Positions 53,638 through 63,514 of a DNA stretch of 64,000 nucleotides are shown piece by piece. How positions within the stretch are numbered: position 1 is the stretch's first letter; each line of letters starts with the position of its first letter. The notes under the pieces were generated by a model, which was given only the letters and a program-made list of their open reading frames with translations, ran no database searches and was not told the DNA's origin. The stretch lies in the NCBI RefSeq assembly GCF_000963255.1, contig NZ_JYOV01000014.1, forward strand, positions 1 to 64,000, given 5' to 3'. Origin of the DNA: Streptococcus infantis. Its GTDB lineage: Bacteria > Bacillota > Bacilli > Lactobacillales > Streptococcaceae. A program made the position numbers and the translations under genes.

Positions 53638-54836
53638 TAGATTTCCTTCACTTTTAATAATGTTCTAAATTGGATAAGGTTAAATAAACAACTGAGAGCT
53701 ACACAAAGAGCTGTTGCATAAAATACTGAGTGATAGCCAAATTGTCCCGCTACTGCTGATCCTGCTAAGGGACCTATCACTCCTCCTAGATAAAAGAAGA
53801 CTTGATTAAAGGCAAATACCCTTGAAATGCCTGCTTTAGGAGTCATTTTGCTTAGGAGAGAATTGACACCAGGGATCAGAGCTCCTGTTCCCAGACCAAA
53901 TAGAAAACGATAGAAGCCTAATTGGAATGGGCTAGTCACATTTGCACATAATAGATATATGAAAACTGAATATACCTGAGCTACGACAAGTAGTCGATGA
54001 TTGCCCACTTTATCACCTAATTTACCCATGATACCTGCACTCATCATACTTGAAAATCCCATGCTGGATACAATCAAACCAGAGACAAAAAGAAGGTTCT
54101 CTTTCTGTCCCAGATCTCGTACATACAGGGCAAGGATGGGACCAATAGATTGGGCAGCAAACTGAATTACAAAACTGGTTAGAAATAGATTTATCAAGAG
54201 AAAAGGATATTTAACAGAAGTAAAGAGCTCTTTTGTAGGGAGTGCTTTTTCTTTTGGCACTGGTTGAAAGTTTTCTTTGATAAAAAGAATGGTTAAGATA
54301 GCTGCCAAGAACAGGAAACTACCAACCAATAAAAAGACATTCCGAATGCCAAAAATTTCAGCAATGAAACCACCTACAAATGGACCAGTCAAAGTTCCAG
54401 CGACAACACCAGTTGATAAAGTCCCTAGAGCGTATCCTGACCTATCTTTGGGGACTTGACTAGCAATTAAAGCTGTCGCATTGGGTACAAATCCTGTAAA
54501 AACTCCATTAAGAAATCGTAAGAACAAGAGCCAGAAAACATTTGGAACAAAAGCCAGACCACCCATAGTAATAGTCATGGCTAGCCCTGCACGAATCATC
54601 ATGGGTTTTCGACCATACTTGTCTGCTAAGATACCCCAAATTGGTGATACAAAGGCTGCAGAAATGGCTGAGACTGATATAGCTAAACCTGAATAAAAGG
54701 CAACTTGATCTCCTTCAATTCCTAACTGTTCGACAAAAATAGGCATGAAAGGAACAACGAGAGAAATGCTGGCTCCTGTTAAAAAACAACCAAACCAAGC
54801 AATACGAAGATTATCCTTCCAACTAATCTCTTGCAT
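53637..54836 (-). CDS. pmrA: Multidrug efflux MFS transporter PmrA
   Basis: The 399-residue protein has twelve helices and MFS motif A ([14 protein letters not shown]) near residue 68. It matches pneumococcal PmrA in length and neighbours; PmrA exports norfloxacin and dyes. The start is set at 54836 because AAGGAGG lies 8 bp upstream; the frame extends six codons further. Its start overlaps the coaE end by 14 bp and its stop overlaps rpmG by one base. Confidence 0.92.
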
Positions 54837-55428
54837 GGGCATTGCCTCCTTCAAGTAAGGTCACTACTTGACTCAAAAGCTGCTCTCGACTACCATTATT
54901 GTCTAATATATAAGTAGCAAATTTCTTCTTTTCTTCTAAAGGCCACTGTGAAGCTAAACGAGTTTCAGCTGACTCTTTGGATAACTGATCACGGTTCATT
55001 AAGCGATCCAGCTGGGTATCTCGCCTTACATAAACTAGCCAAGTTTCATCGAACCATGAAGCATAGTCCTGTTCAAAAAGCAATGGAATATCCATGAAAA
55101 ATACGTCCTCAGTTTTAGCTAACTTGTCTCTCAAAGAGCCCAATTCTTCACGGATGATTTGTCCTTGAGTTTCTTTAGACCATTCTCTCTCCTCAGAGTT
55201 AGAAAAGATCAGACTGGCAAGTAATGGTCGATTCAATTTCCCATCTTCTAGAAGGACTTTTTCACCGAAATGCTCTACTAAAATCTGATAAAGGCGACCA
55301 TCAGGTTTTTGAAGTTGGTGAACAAGCGCATCCGCATCTACCACTTCAAACCCTTTTTGTCTTAGAAAATTTGTGACGGTGGACTTCCCGGATGCAATAC
55401 CACCAGTGATTCCAATAATTTTTCCCAT
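54823..55428 (-). CDS. coaE: Dephospho-CoA kinase
   Basis: A protein of 201 residues starting [20 protein letters not shown], with the P-loop in GGIASGKS (residues 9-16). The lid and substrate segments are VVDADALVHQL, VFFMDIPLLFE and RLASQWPLEEK. It performs the last step of CoA synthesis. The frame is open 29 codons earlier, but that part is mutM sequence in another frame; the ATG at 55428 has AAAGGAG and overlaps the mutM TGA. Confidence 0.96.
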   Translation of the reverse strand: MGKIIGITGGIASGKSTVTNFLRQKGFEVVDADALVHQLQKPDGRLYQILVEHFGEKVLLEDGKLNRPLLASLIFSNSEEREWSKETQGQIIREELGSLRDKLAKTEDVFFMDIPLLFEQDYASWFDETWLVYVRRDTQLDRLMNRDQLSKESAETRLASQWPLEEKKKFATYILDNNGSREQLLSQVVTLLEGGNAHARD

Positions 55429-56252
55429 CACTTTCTCCTTTGACATTTTGGGCAAAAATGGGTTCCACGACCACCGAGTTGAATTTTTTCGATAATGGAT
55501 CCACAACGTGAACAAGCTTGTCCAGCTTTATCATAGACTTGATGAAAGTCTTGCATGGTCCCATCTTCGCCAAATGCATTGGTATAGGTGCGAATGGTTG
55601 AACCGCCTTTCTCAACAGCCTGCCCCAAAACTTCAATGGTTTGATCATGAATAGCTGTTGCTTCTGCTCTTGTCAAACTTTTTGAAGGTCTAGTTGGATG
55701 AACCTGAGCTCTCCAGAGAACTTCATCCACGTAGATATTTCCCAATCCAGCAACCAAAGTCTGGTCGAGAAGATACGATTTGATAGGCTTCTTAGATTTC
55801 TTCAAGGCACCTCTAAAAATCTCTAAGTCAAAATCCTGTTCAGTAGGTTCTGGTCCAAGCTTTTTAGATACAAAGTAAGCATCTAAGAGTTCAGGAGCAA
55901 GCAATTCCATAGTTCCAAACTTGCGTACATCCTCATAAACTAAAGTGCCACCGTCTTCAAACTGGAAGAAAACATGGGCATGCTTACGTTCAGGAACCTG
56001 GTCTGGATAGTAAAAATACTTGCCTTCCATCCGTAGATGAGAAATCAAGACCTTATCTGTCAGGAAGAAAAGTAAATACTTACCACGACGTCCCATTGAC
56101 TTGATAATCTGACCAGGTAATTCTTTCTGAAACTGATCCAAATCTGTCTTAATCATCTTAGGATAGCGAATTTCTACACTCGAAATCTTCTTACCCAGAA
56201 TCAGTTTTTCAAGACCTCGTCGAACCGTTTCGACTTCAGGTAATTCAGGCAT
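55428..56252 (-). CDS. mutM: Formamidopyrimidine-DNA glycosylase MutM (Fpg)
   Basis: The protein of 274 residues starts [14 protein letters not shown], giving the catalytic N-terminal Pro2 and Glu3 after Met removal. A helix-two-turn-helix ([12 protein letters not shown]) and a zinc finger (CSRCG...FCPKCQ) complete it. It removes 8-oxoguanine from DNA and works with MutY at 24 kb. The start is 56252 with GGAGG upstream; the longer frame from 56294 would bury the catalytic proline. Confidence 0.97.
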   Translation of the reverse strand: MPELPEVETVRRGLEKLILGKKISSVEIRYPKMIKTDLDQFQKELPGQIIKSMGRRGKYLLFFLTDKVLISHLRMEGKYFYYPDQVPERKHAHVFFQFEDGGTLVYEDVRKFGTMELLAPELLDAYFVSKKLGPEPTEQDFDLEIFRGALKKSKKPIKSYLLDQTLVAGLGNIYVDEVLWRAQVHPTRPSKSLTRAEATAIHDQTIEVLGQAVEKGGSTIRTYTNAFGEDGTMQDFHQVYDKAGQACSRCGSIIEKIQLGGRGTHFCPKCQRRK

Positions 56253-56300
56253 AATTCCTCCTTCTGTAAAAACAAGAAGCAGGCATGAGCCCACCTCTAC

Positions 56301-57200
56301 TTAATATTCTTTTTCATTATAGCCAAAGTCAGCCAAATCTAGCTTTTTATCGCGCCAGTTCTTCTTGACCTTGACCCAGGTTTCTAGGAAAACTTTGTCC
56401 CCTAGCATAAGCTCGATATCACGACGGGCCATAGTCCCAATTTTCTTGAGCATGGCACCACCTTTACCGATGACAATCCCTTTTTGGCTGTCACGTTCAA
56501 CCATGATAGTTGCTCGGATATGAACCTTGTCTGTATCCTCGTCTCGTTTCATAGAGTCCACCACTACTGCAACTGAGTGTGGAATTTCTTCACGAGTTAG
56601 GTGCAAGACCTTTTCACGAATCATCTCAGAAACTAAGAATCGTTCTGGATGGTCTGTGATTTGATCCGCAGGGAAATATTGGAAACCTTCCTCAAGATTT
56701 TCACTTAGAATATCGACTAGACGAGAAACGTTATTTCCCTGAAGTGCTGAAATCGGAACAATTTCCTTGAAATCCATCTGATTACGGAAATCATCAATTT
56801 GAGCCAAAAGTTGATCAGGGTGTACCTTATCAATTTTGTTGACCACAAGAATAACCGGAACCTTAGCAGCCTTGAGTCGTTCGATAATCATGTCATCACC
56901 CTTCCCACGTGGCTCGTCTGCAGGAACCATAAAAAGAACAGTATCTACTTCACGAAGGGTGCTATAGGCTGACTCTACCATGAAATCTCCAAGAGCTGTC
57001 TTAGGCTTGTGAATACCAGGAGTATCGATAAAGACGATTTGCTCCTTATCAGTGGTGTAAATCCCCATGATTTTATTGCGCGTTGTCTGCGCCTTATCAC
57101 TCATGATGGCGATTTTTTGCCCCATGACATGATTCAAAAAAGTTGACTTCCCTACATTTGGACGTCCTAAAATGGCTACAAAGCCTGATTTAAATGTCAT
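56301..57200 (-). CDS. era: GTPase Era
   Basis: The 299-residue protein has a GTPase domain (GRPNVGKST near residue 11, [14 protein letters not shown]) and a C-terminal KH RNA-binding domain ([15 protein letters not shown]). It chaperones 16S rRNA 3' end maturation in 30S assembly. AGAGGAAATT precedes the ATG; it follows dgkA by 16 bp in the ybeY-dgkA-era unit. Confidence 0.97.
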   Translation of the reverse strand: MTFKSGFVAILGRPNVGKSTFLNHVMGQKIAIMSDKAQTTRNKIMGIYTTDKEQIVFIDTPGIHKPKTALGDFMVESAYSTLREVDTVLFMVPADEPRGKGDDMIIERLKAAKVPVILVVNKIDKVHPDQLLAQIDDFRNQMDFKEIVPISALQGNNVSRLVDILSENLEEGFQYFPADQITDHPERFLVSEMIREKVLHLTREEIPHSVAVVVDSMKRDEDTDKVHIRATIMVERDSQKGIVIGKGGAMLKKIGTMARRDIELMLGDKVFLETWVKVKKNWRDKKLDLADFGYNEKEY

Positions 57201-57216
57201 AATTTCCTCTTACTGT

Positions 57217-57612
57217 TTAAAATAATAAATCCCAAATCCGTGGGAGAAAGATGAGTGCACCTGTCAAAGCGGCAAAAAGAGAGACCACAAGCACGGCACC
57301 AGCTGCCATGTCTTTAGCTTTTTTTGCCAACATAGAAAAGTGATAGTGACTAGCCAAATCTACTACATTTTCAATAGCTGAATTAATAATCTCAAAAGCT
57401 ACTACCATGAAAATGCTCAAAAGTAGAAATAACCATTCGATTCGTGACACCTGAAAAACAAAACCTGCAAGGACAACTATTAGAGCCGTCACTGCATGCT
57501 TTCTCATGTTACGTTCTTCCTTAATCGCAGTAAAAATCCCTGTAATGGCAAATTCTAAACTGGAGATTAGGTCACGATTTTTCCATTTTCGTTTATTGTC
57601 TTGTGAGTCCAT
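57217..57612 (-). CDS. dgkA: Diacylglycerol/undecaprenol kinase DgkA
   Basis: The 131-residue integral membrane kinase has three helices, with the active-site signature [15 protein letters not shown] (about residues 70-84) and the N-terminal [20 protein letters not shown]. Gram-positive members phosphorylate undecaprenol. It overlaps ybeY by 20 bp. Confidence 0.94.
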   Translation of the reverse strand: MDSQDNKRKWKNRDLISSLEFAITGIFTAIKEERNMRKHAVTALIVVLAGFVFQVSRIEWLFLLLSIFMVVAFEIINSAIENVVDLASHYHFSMLAKKAKDMAAGAVLVVSLFAALTGALIFLPRIWDLLF

Positions 57613-58090
57613 AGGCTGTCAAAATTTCTTCTTGTAAACCGAACATCTCCGCTTCTTCCTCGGGAGTGTAGTGATCATAGCCGTTAATGTGTAAAAAGCC
57701 GTGCACTGCCAAGAAGCCCATTTCACGCTCAAAACTATGACCGTACTCCTCAGCTTGCTCATGTGCCTTATCAATGGAAATGAAAAGCTCACCGATATAA
57801 GCATCAAATTCTGACATCATATCTGCCAAGTCGGGATCATTTTCCAGATCTTCCTCATCAAAGGCAATCTCTAACTCCGGCTTATATTCAAGACTGATAA
57901 CATCTGTTGGACGATCGGTATCACGAAACTCTAGATTGAGTTCATGGCTTCGTTCGTTGGTCACAAATGTGACCGCCATTTCCTTGTCTTCTTTTCCAAT
58001 TTTTTTTGCAGCAAATTCTAAAATTTCCTGTGTTTGTTCTAAAATTTCTTTTGAAACTTGTCCAGTTTCATCTACCATTTCAATATACAT
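57593..58090 (-). CDS. ybeY: Endoribonuclease YbeY
   Basis: The 165-residue metalloprotein has the zinc motif [11 protein letters not shown] (H-x3-H-x5-H) and the partner [14 protein letters not shown]. It takes part in 16S rRNA 3' processing and 70S quality control, in line with era three genes on. An extended -10 (TGATATAAT on the minus strand, 58120-58128) starts the unit. Confidence 0.95.
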   Translation of the reverse strand: MYIEMVDETGQVSKEILEQTQEILEFAAKKIGKEDKEMAVTFVTNERSHELNLEFRDTDRPTDVISLEYKPELEIAFDEEDLENDPDLADMMSEFDAYIGELFISIDKAHEQAEEYGHSFEREMGFLAVHGFLHINGYDHYTPEEEAEMFGLQEEILTAYGLTRQ

Positions 58091-58119
58091 GTGCTTCTCG
58101 ATTCTCTTTACTTGGCTTT

Positions 58120-58164
58120 ATTATATCACATTTCTATGATTTTATTCTACCTTTTTGATATAAT
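58120..58164. promoter_or_regulatory. Divergent promoters of ybeY and pavA/rqcH
   Basis: Two TGATATAAT extended -10 boxes point outward: minus strand at 58120-58128 (ybeY) and plus strand at 58156-58164 (pavA). Neither has a good -35. Confidence 0.6.
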
Positions 58165-58194
58165 ACTATGGAATACATTCACGAGGAGAGAACC

Positions 58195-59850
58195 ATGTCA
58201 TTTGATGGATTTTTTTTACACCACATGGTTGAGGAATTGCGAACTGAACTACTAAATGGTCGCATCCAAAAGATTAATCAACCCTTTGACCAAGAATTGG
58301 TCCTGCAAATCCGTAGCAATCGTAAAAGTCATCGTTTGCTCCTGTCTGCCCATCCAGTTTTTGGACGCATCCAGTTAACAGAGTCCACCTTTGAAAACCC
58401 TGCTCAGCCATCTACTTTTATTATGGTATTGAGAAAGTATCTTCAAGGAGCAGTTATTGAGTCAATCGAGCAAATTGAAAACGATCGTATCGTGGAAATC
58501 ACGGTTTCCAATAAAAACGAGATTGGGGACCATATCCAAGCCACGCTTATTATTGAGATTATGGGCAAACACAGCAATATTCTCCTTGTAGATAAGTCTA
58601 GTCACAAAATCCTTGAAGTTATCAAGCATATCGGTTTCTCTCAAAATAGCTACCGTACCTTATTACCAGGTGCTACTTATATCGCTCCTCCAAGTACAGA
58701 GGCGCTCAATCCTTTTATGGTCAAGGACGAAAAACTCTTTGAGATTCTACAAACCCAAGAGTTAACTGCTAAAAACCTTCAAAACCTCTTTCAAGGTTTG
58801 GGAAGAGATACAGCAACCGAGTTAGAAAGACAACTGCTTAATGATAAACTAGCCAATTTCCGGAACTTCTTTGGACAAGAAACAAAACCTTGCCTAACAG
58901 ATAAATCCTTTTCTTGTGTGCCTTTTTCTAGTAAAACAGAGGAGAATTTTGACAGTCTTTCACAATTACTTGATATCTATTATAAGGATAAAGCCGAACG
59001 TGACCGTGTGAAACAACAGGCTAGCGAACTCATACGTCGCGTCGAAAACGAACTACAAAAGAATCGTCAAAAACTAAAGAAACAGGAAAAAGAACTTCTG
59101 GCTACCGAAAATGCAGAAGAATTTCGTCAAAAAGGTGAGTTACTAACCACTTTCCTTCATCAAGTTCCCAATGACCAAGATCAGGTCATTTTGGAAAACT
59201 ACTACACCAACCAGCCTATCACGATTGCACTTGATAAGGCATTAACGCCAAACCAAAATGCTCAACGCTACTTCAAACGCTATCAGAAATTAAAAGAAGC
59301 TGTCAAATACTTGACTGACCTGATTGAAGAAACCAAGGCAACCATTCTCTATCTAGAAAGTGTCGAAACGGTACTCAATCAAGCCGGACTCGATGAAATT
59401 GCTGAAATTAGAGAAGAATTAATCCAAACAGGATTTATCCGTCGAAGACAAAGGGAAAAAATCCAGAAACGACAGAAACCTGAGCAGTATCTAGCTAGTG
59501 ATGGAAAAACGATCATCTACGTGGGGCGCAATAACCTACAAAACGAGGAATTGACCTTTAAAATGGCCCGTAAAGAAGAACTCTGGTTTCACGCTAAGGA
59601 TATTCCTGGAAGTCACGTTGTTATCTCTGGCAATCTCAATCCTACTGATGAGGTTAAAACAGACGCTGCAGAACTTGCAGCCTACTACTCTAAGGGACGT
59701 CTCTCAAATCTCGTTCAGGTGGATATGATTGAAGTTAAAAAACTCAACAAACCAACTGGTGGAAAACCTGGTTTTGTCACCTATACTGGGCAAAAGACCC
59801 TCCGTGTTACACCCGACCCTGAAAAAATTCAGTCCATGAAAATCAAATAA
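58195..59850 (+). CDS. pavA: RqcH/PavA fibronectin-binding NFACT protein
   Basis: The 551-residue protein, the same length as pneumococcal PavA, has NFACT-N (MSFDGFFLHHMVEELRTELL start), a long coiled coil (about 260-420) and NFACT-R (FHAKDIPGSHVVI, near 465-480). Bacterial NFACT proteins (RqcH) add alanine tails to nascent chains on split 50S subunits; PavA was first described as a surface fibronectin adhesin without a signal peptide, and none is seen here. The start is 58195 with GAGGAGA upstream; the frame opens nine codons earlier. Confidence 0.94.
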   Translation: MSFDGFFLHHMVEELRTELLNGRIQKINQPFDQELVLQIRSNRKSHRLLLSAHPVFGRIQLTESTFENPAQPSTFIMVLRKYLQGAVIESIEQIENDRIVEITVSNKNEIGDHIQATLIIEIMGKHSNILLVDKSSHKILEVIKHIGFSQNSYRTLLPGATYIAPPSTEALNPFMVKDEKLFEILQTQELTAKNLQNLFQGLGRDTATELERQLLNDKLANFRNFFGQETKPCLTDKSFSCVPFSSKTEENFDSLSQLLDIYYKDKAERDRVKQQASELIRRVENELQKNRQKLKKQEKELLATENAEEFRQKGELLTTFLHQVPNDQDQVILENYYTNQPITIALDKALTPNQNAQRYFKRYQKLKEAVKYLTDLIEETKATILYLESVETVLNQAGLDEIAEIREELIQTGFIRRRQREKIQKRQKPEQYLASDGKTIIYVGRNNLQNEELTFKMARKEELWFHAKDIPGSHVVISGNLNPTDEVKTDAAELAAYYSKGRLSNLVQVDMIEVKKLNKPTGGKPGFVTYTGQKTLRVTPDPEKIQSMKIK

Positions 59851-59912
59851 AGTCTTGTATACTTGTGGGCTGTTACTGCTATAGACTCAAATAAAAATGG
59901 GAGGTGCGTTCA

Positions 59913-60770
59913 ATGCTACGGCATATCAAATCTATTTTAACCATAATATTCGGAGCTGCCATTTATGCCTTCGGACTCACGTATTTTGTTGTTCCCCACC
60001 ACTTATTCGAAGGTGGAGCAACGGGAATCACCTTGATTACCTATTATCTCTTTAACATCCCTATCTCCGTGATGAACCTCATCATCAATATCCCATTATT
60101 CATTCTAGCCTGGAAAATATTTGGTGCGAAGACCCTGTACAGCAGCCTGCTTGGTACTATTTCCTTATCTATTTGGCTGGCAATCTTTGAGAAGATTCCT
60201 CTCAGCTTTAATCTTGAGGGAGATCTAGTCATCGTTGCTTTAGTTGCGGGTGTTCTTTTGGGACTTGGTCTAGGTATTATCTTCAATGCTGGTGGTACCA
60301 CTGGAGGAACAGATATCGTCGCTCGAATCCTGAACAAGTACACCAATATCTCCGTGGGGAAATTACTCTTTGCACTAGACTTCCTCATCTTAATGCTCAT
60401 TTTAATAATCTTCCAAGACCTTCGTCTCGTTACTTATACACTTCTATTTGACTTCATCGTCTCAAGAGTTATTGACTTGATTGGTGAAGGCGGATATGCT
60501 GGAAAAGGTTTTATGATTATCACTCAAAAGCCTATGGAAGTGGCAGATAAAATCAATGAAGATTTAGGTCGTGGTGTCACCTTCATATCTGGGCAAGGTT
60601 ACTACAGTCAAAAAGATTTAAAAATTATCTACTGTATCGTAGCAAGAAATGAAATGATTAAGATGAAAGAACTGATTCATACGATCGATCCTAAAGCCTT
60701 TATCACCATCACTGAAGCTCACGAAATTCTAGGAGAAGGTTTCACCTTTGTAAAAGAAGAAACTTCCTAA
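59913..60770 (+). CDS. YitT-family membrane protein
   Basis: A protein of 285 residues with five to six helices (DUF161 part, FEGGATGITLITYY and NAGGTTGGTDIVARIL) and a cytoplasmic DUF2179 domain (GRGVTFISGQGYYSQKDLKII). Function of the family is unknown; transport is often suggested. An upstream GTG at 59904 overlaps the SD, so the ATG at 59913 with GGGAGG 8 bp before it is chosen. Confidence 0.88.
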   Translation: MLRHIKSILTIIFGAAIYAFGLTYFVVPHHLFEGGATGITLITYYLFNIPISVMNLIINIPLFILAWKIFGAKTLYSSLLGTISLSIWLAIFEKIPLSFNLEGDLVIVALVAGVLLGLGLGIIFNAGGTTGGTDIVARILNKYTNISVGKLLFALDFLILMLILIIFQDLRLVTYTLLFDFIVSRVIDLIGEGGYAGKGFMIITQKPMEVADKINEDLGRGVTFISGQGYYSQKDLKIIYCIVARNEMIKMKELIHTIDPKAFITITEAHEILGEGFTFVKEETS

Positions 60771-60783
60771 TACATAGACAACA

Positions 60784-60817
60784 AAAATAGTAACTTCGAG
60801 TTTGAAGTTACTATTTT
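60784..60817 (+). terminator. Terminator of the YitT-family gene
   Basis: A 14-bp perfect stem (60784-60797/60804-60817) with a 6-nt loop, followed by more T. It ends 10 bp before the nox terminator. Confidence 0.88.
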
Positions 60818-60826
60818 TTGATGATA

Positions 60827-60854
60827 AAAACGGAAGAAGCAACTCTTCCGTTTT
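60827..60854 (-). terminator. Terminator of nox
   Basis: A 10-bp perfect stem AAAACGGAAG/CTTCCGTTTT with an 8-nt loop, giving a T-run on the minus strand. It is just after the nox stop. Confidence 0.8.
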
Positions 60855-60862
60855 ACAAGTCA

Positions 60863-62242
60863 TTATTTTTCAGCTGTAAGTGCAGCCATTGTGATGTAGT
60901 TGTATGGTTTGTTGAAGTGTGGCAAGAAGAATAGGTCAGTCAATGCCAATTTTTCAATTGTAACATGTTCTTGGATAGCCAATGAGAACATGTGAATTCC
61001 CATGCTGATTGCTGAATCACGAGATACCATTTGAGCACCAAGGATTTCACGGCTATCTTTATCAAAGACAATCTTGATTGCTACTTCATAGTTGTCATGT
61101 TTCATAAATTCTGGTTTTTGAAGATCGTTGAAGCCTGTTTCAACAGCATTGTAGCCTGCAGCTTTAGCTTTTTCAAGAGTCAAACCAGTTGAAACCATGT
61201 GAAGACCATAGATTGAGATACCGTTTGATCCTTGAACACCGATTCCTTCAAGTTCATGACCACAAGCATTGTAAGCACCTACGATACCAGTACGTACAGC
61301 ATTTGATGCAAGAGCGATGTAGCTAGTGTCTTTACGAGCGTTGTCATAAACAGTTGCACAGTCACCCACAGCGAATACACCTGGGATAGATGTTTCTTGT
61401 TTTTTGTTAACAAGGAAAGCACCGTTGCGGAAGAGTTCAATCTTACCATCAGCAAGAGCTGTGTTAGGACGGAAACCAACTGCAAGGATAACCATATCAA
61501 CGTCAAAGCTTTCTTTGTCAGTGATCAAGCGTTCAACTTTACCGTCACCTTCAATAGCTTTAACAGTTTGACCAAGTGCCAAACGGATGTTGTGGTCTTC
61601 CAAGTTTTTAGCCATCATTTGTGTGAAGTCTTTGTCATAGTATCCGTTCAATACAGTGTCAACGATATCAACAAGTACAACTTCTTTTCCAAGACGTTCG
61701 AATGCTTCAGCAAGCTCAACACCGATGTATCCACCACCAACAACAGCGATACGCTCAAGATGTTTGCTCTTGTCAGCAAGTTTGTTGATAACCTCTTCTG
61801 CGTTTTGGTACAATTTAACGAATTGTACATTTTCAAGAGTTGCTTTGAATTCGCGGTTACCCTTAACAATTTCAACACCTTCGATTGGTGGCAAGATTGG
61901 AGTTGAACCTGTAGCAAAGATCAATTTTTCGTATGATTCTTTGTGTTCTTTTCCATCAACTTCAGCAGTTACAACTTTGTTATCATAGTCAATTGAAAGA
62001 ACTGGTGAGTTCATATAAACTTTAGCACCTTTTGCTTCCAATTTTTCTTTATCTGAGTAGAAGAGACCTTCTGGACCATCGATTTGCTCACCAATCCAAA
62101 GAGCCATTCCACATCCTAGGAATGAAATGTTTGAGTTTTGGTCAAAGACAACGATTTCATTTTCACTTCCAAAATTGTCCAACATAGTGTTGATACAAGC
62201 AGTTCCAGCGTGGTTAGCACCCACGACTACGATTTTACTCAT
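60863..62242 (-). CDS. nox: Water-forming NADH oxidase
   Basis: The 459-residue flavoprotein reduces oxygen to water with NADH, regenerating NAD+ and removing oxygen. The FAD site is [11 protein letters not shown], the single redox Cys44 lies in [10 protein letters not shown] (cysteine-sulfenic acid active site), and the NAD site is [15 protein letters not shown] near residue 168. The C-terminal dimer domain ends [14 protein letters not shown]. In mitis streptococci it limits peroxide made by pyruvate oxidase. AGGAATTATCTT precedes the ATG. Confidence 0.96.
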   Translation of the reverse strand: MSKIVVVGANHAGTACINTMLDNFGSENEIVVFDQNSNISFLGCGMALWIGEQIDGPEGLFYSDKEKLEAKGAKVYMNSPVLSIDYDNKVVTAEVDGKEHKESYEKLIFATGSTPILPPIEGVEIVKGNREFKATLENVQFVKLYQNAEEVINKLADKSKHLERIAVVGGGYIGVELAEAFERLGKEVVLVDIVDTVLNGYYDKDFTQMMAKNLEDHNIRLALGQTVKAIEGDGKVERLITDKESFDVDMVILAVGFRPNTALADGKIELFRNGAFLVNKKQETSIPGVFAVGDCATVYDNARKDTSYIALASNAVRTGIVGAYNACGHELEGIGVQGSNGISIYGLHMVSTGLTLEKAKAAGYNAVETGFNDLQKPEFMKHDNYEVAIKIVFDKDSREILGAQMVSRDSAISMGIHMFSLAIQEHVTIEKLALTDLFFLPHFNKPYNYITMAALTAEK

Positions 62243-62441
62243 AAGATAATTCCTACCTTTAATTTTTTATTTACCTTTCTAGTATATCATTATCTGTGAG
62301 CGTTTACAAGCTTTTTGACTAGTTTGCTGTTTTTTTGAAATTTTTTTGAAATATATATTAATTTATTTTCAACTTTTTCAAAGTTTTTTGCACTTTTTTT
62401 ATTTATCCAAGCATATTTCTTGACTTTTTGTAAAAAATAAT

Positions 62442-62470
62442 TTGTGAAAACGCTGACTTTATGATATTCT
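62442..62470 (+). promoter_or_regulatory. Promoter with cre-like site before the leader ORF and apbE
   Basis: A weak -35 TTGTGA (62442-62447), a 17-bp spacer and TATTCT (62465-62470). TGAAAACGCTGACT (62445-62458) differs from the CcpA consensus TGNAANCGNTNNCA only in the last base and covers the spacer, which predicts repression by CcpA. Confidence 0.55.
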
Positions 62471-62476
62471 ATTTAT

Positions 62477-62545
62477 ATGGAAATGAAATTTAAATCTTCA
62501 GATTGCTTTCATATCTGGATTTACAACTATTTCCAATTGATTTGA
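62477..62545 (+). CDS. Short leader ORF upstream of apbE
   Basis: A 22-codon frame starts with ATG six bases after the -10 and has no SD. It encodes MEMKFKSSDCFHIWIYNYFQ then LI, with many aromatic residues in the second half, and stops TGA one base before the AGGGAG of apbE. Its place suggests a leaderless leader peptide or a coupling device; it could also be chance. No known peptide matches. Confidence 0.4.
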   Translation: MEMKFKSSDCFHIWIYNYFQLI

Positions 62546-62559
62546 AGGGAGTTGATTCT

Positions 62560-63480
62560 TTGCCTCTCAGTTCATTATCTGAACGGTTAATGGGAACTAC
62601 GATTACTATTTCCTTGGTACATGAACAAGCGGACAATCTTCTCCGTCAAGCTTTTGATTTGCTAAAGGAACTTGAATTCCGATTCAATGCGAATAGCACC
62701 GAATCGGAATTAATGGAAGTTAACTATCAGGCAGGAATTGCCCCAGTTAAGGTCCACCCTGATCTGTTTGAACTGATTTCTTTAGGATTAGAACACAGTC
62801 TAGCTCCTGGAAGTCATCTCAATATCAGCATTGGTCCCTTGGTACAAACCTGGCGTATTGGTTTTTCCGATGCAAAAGTTGCTAGTCCTGAAGAAATTTC
62901 TTCGGTTTTACCATTGATAGATCCCCGTTTTATCAAACTTGATTCAATTGCTTCTACTGTTTTCTTAGAAAAGAAAGGAATGAAAATTGATTTAGGTTGT
63001 TTAGCCAAGGGCTATAGCGCAGATAAGGTTGCTACTTTCTTAAAAGAAAATGGTGTCACTTCTGCTCTTATCAATCTCGGGGGAAATATCCTTACTATTG
63101 GTAATAACCAAGCCAGAAATGGACAACCTTGGCAAATTGGTATTCAAGACCCTAATCATCCACGTGGTAATCATCTGATGACCTTATCTATCACTGGAAA
63201 ATCTGTTGTTACTTCTGGAATTTATGAACGGCATCTTGAAATCGATGGAAAGGATTATCATCACATTTTCGATAGTGAAACTGGCTATCCTATTGAGACG
63301 GATTTGGCTAGTTTAACGATTATATCTGACCGCTCAGTTGATGGTGAGATATGGACCACACGATTGTTTGGTGAACGTAGCGCTTCTATCATGTGGCAAA
63401 TCGAAAATATCGATGGAATTGAAGCCATCCTTATTGATAAAGATGGACATATCGCTTGTTCATCCGGTATCCAAAGATAA
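62560..63480 (+). CDS. apbE: FAD:protein FMN transferase ApbE
   Basis: A protein of 306 residues starting (TTG as Met) PLSSLSERLMGTTITI. It carries ApbE features: KKGMKIDLGCLAKGYSADK (FAD and metal binding), LINLGGNI and the HIFDSETGYPIETDLASLTII metal region. It moves FMN from FAD onto threonine in flavoproteins; there is no signal peptide or lipobox, so it is a cytoplasmic form. The frame opens at ATG 62503 without SD; TTG 62560 has AAGGGAG 8 bp upstream and gives the length I remember. The FMN-reductase gene follows 34 bp on. Confidence 0.88.
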   Translation: MPLSSLSERLMGTTITISLVHEQADNLLRQAFDLLKELEFRFNANSTESELMEVNYQAGIAPVKVHPDLFELISLGLEHSLAPGSHLNISIGPLVQTWRIGFSDAKVASPEEISSVLPLIDPRFIKLDSIASTVFLEKKGMKIDLGCLAKGYSADKVATFLKENGVTSALINLGGNILTIGNNQARNGQPWQIGIQDPNHPRGNHLMTLSITGKSVVTSGIYERHLEIDGKDYHHIFDSETGYPIETDLASLTIISDRSVDGEIWTTRLFGERSASIMWQIENIDGIEAILIDKDGHIACSSGIQR

Positions 63481-63514
63481 ATAATAAATAATGCAAAAAG
63501 AGAAAGGAAAGCTC

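Noticed and set aside
61397-61906. A 169-codon plus-strand frame inside nox
   Set aside because: It is antisense to a clear NADH oxidase, has no SD and its product is Phe/Asn/Cys-rich, typical of a mirror frame.
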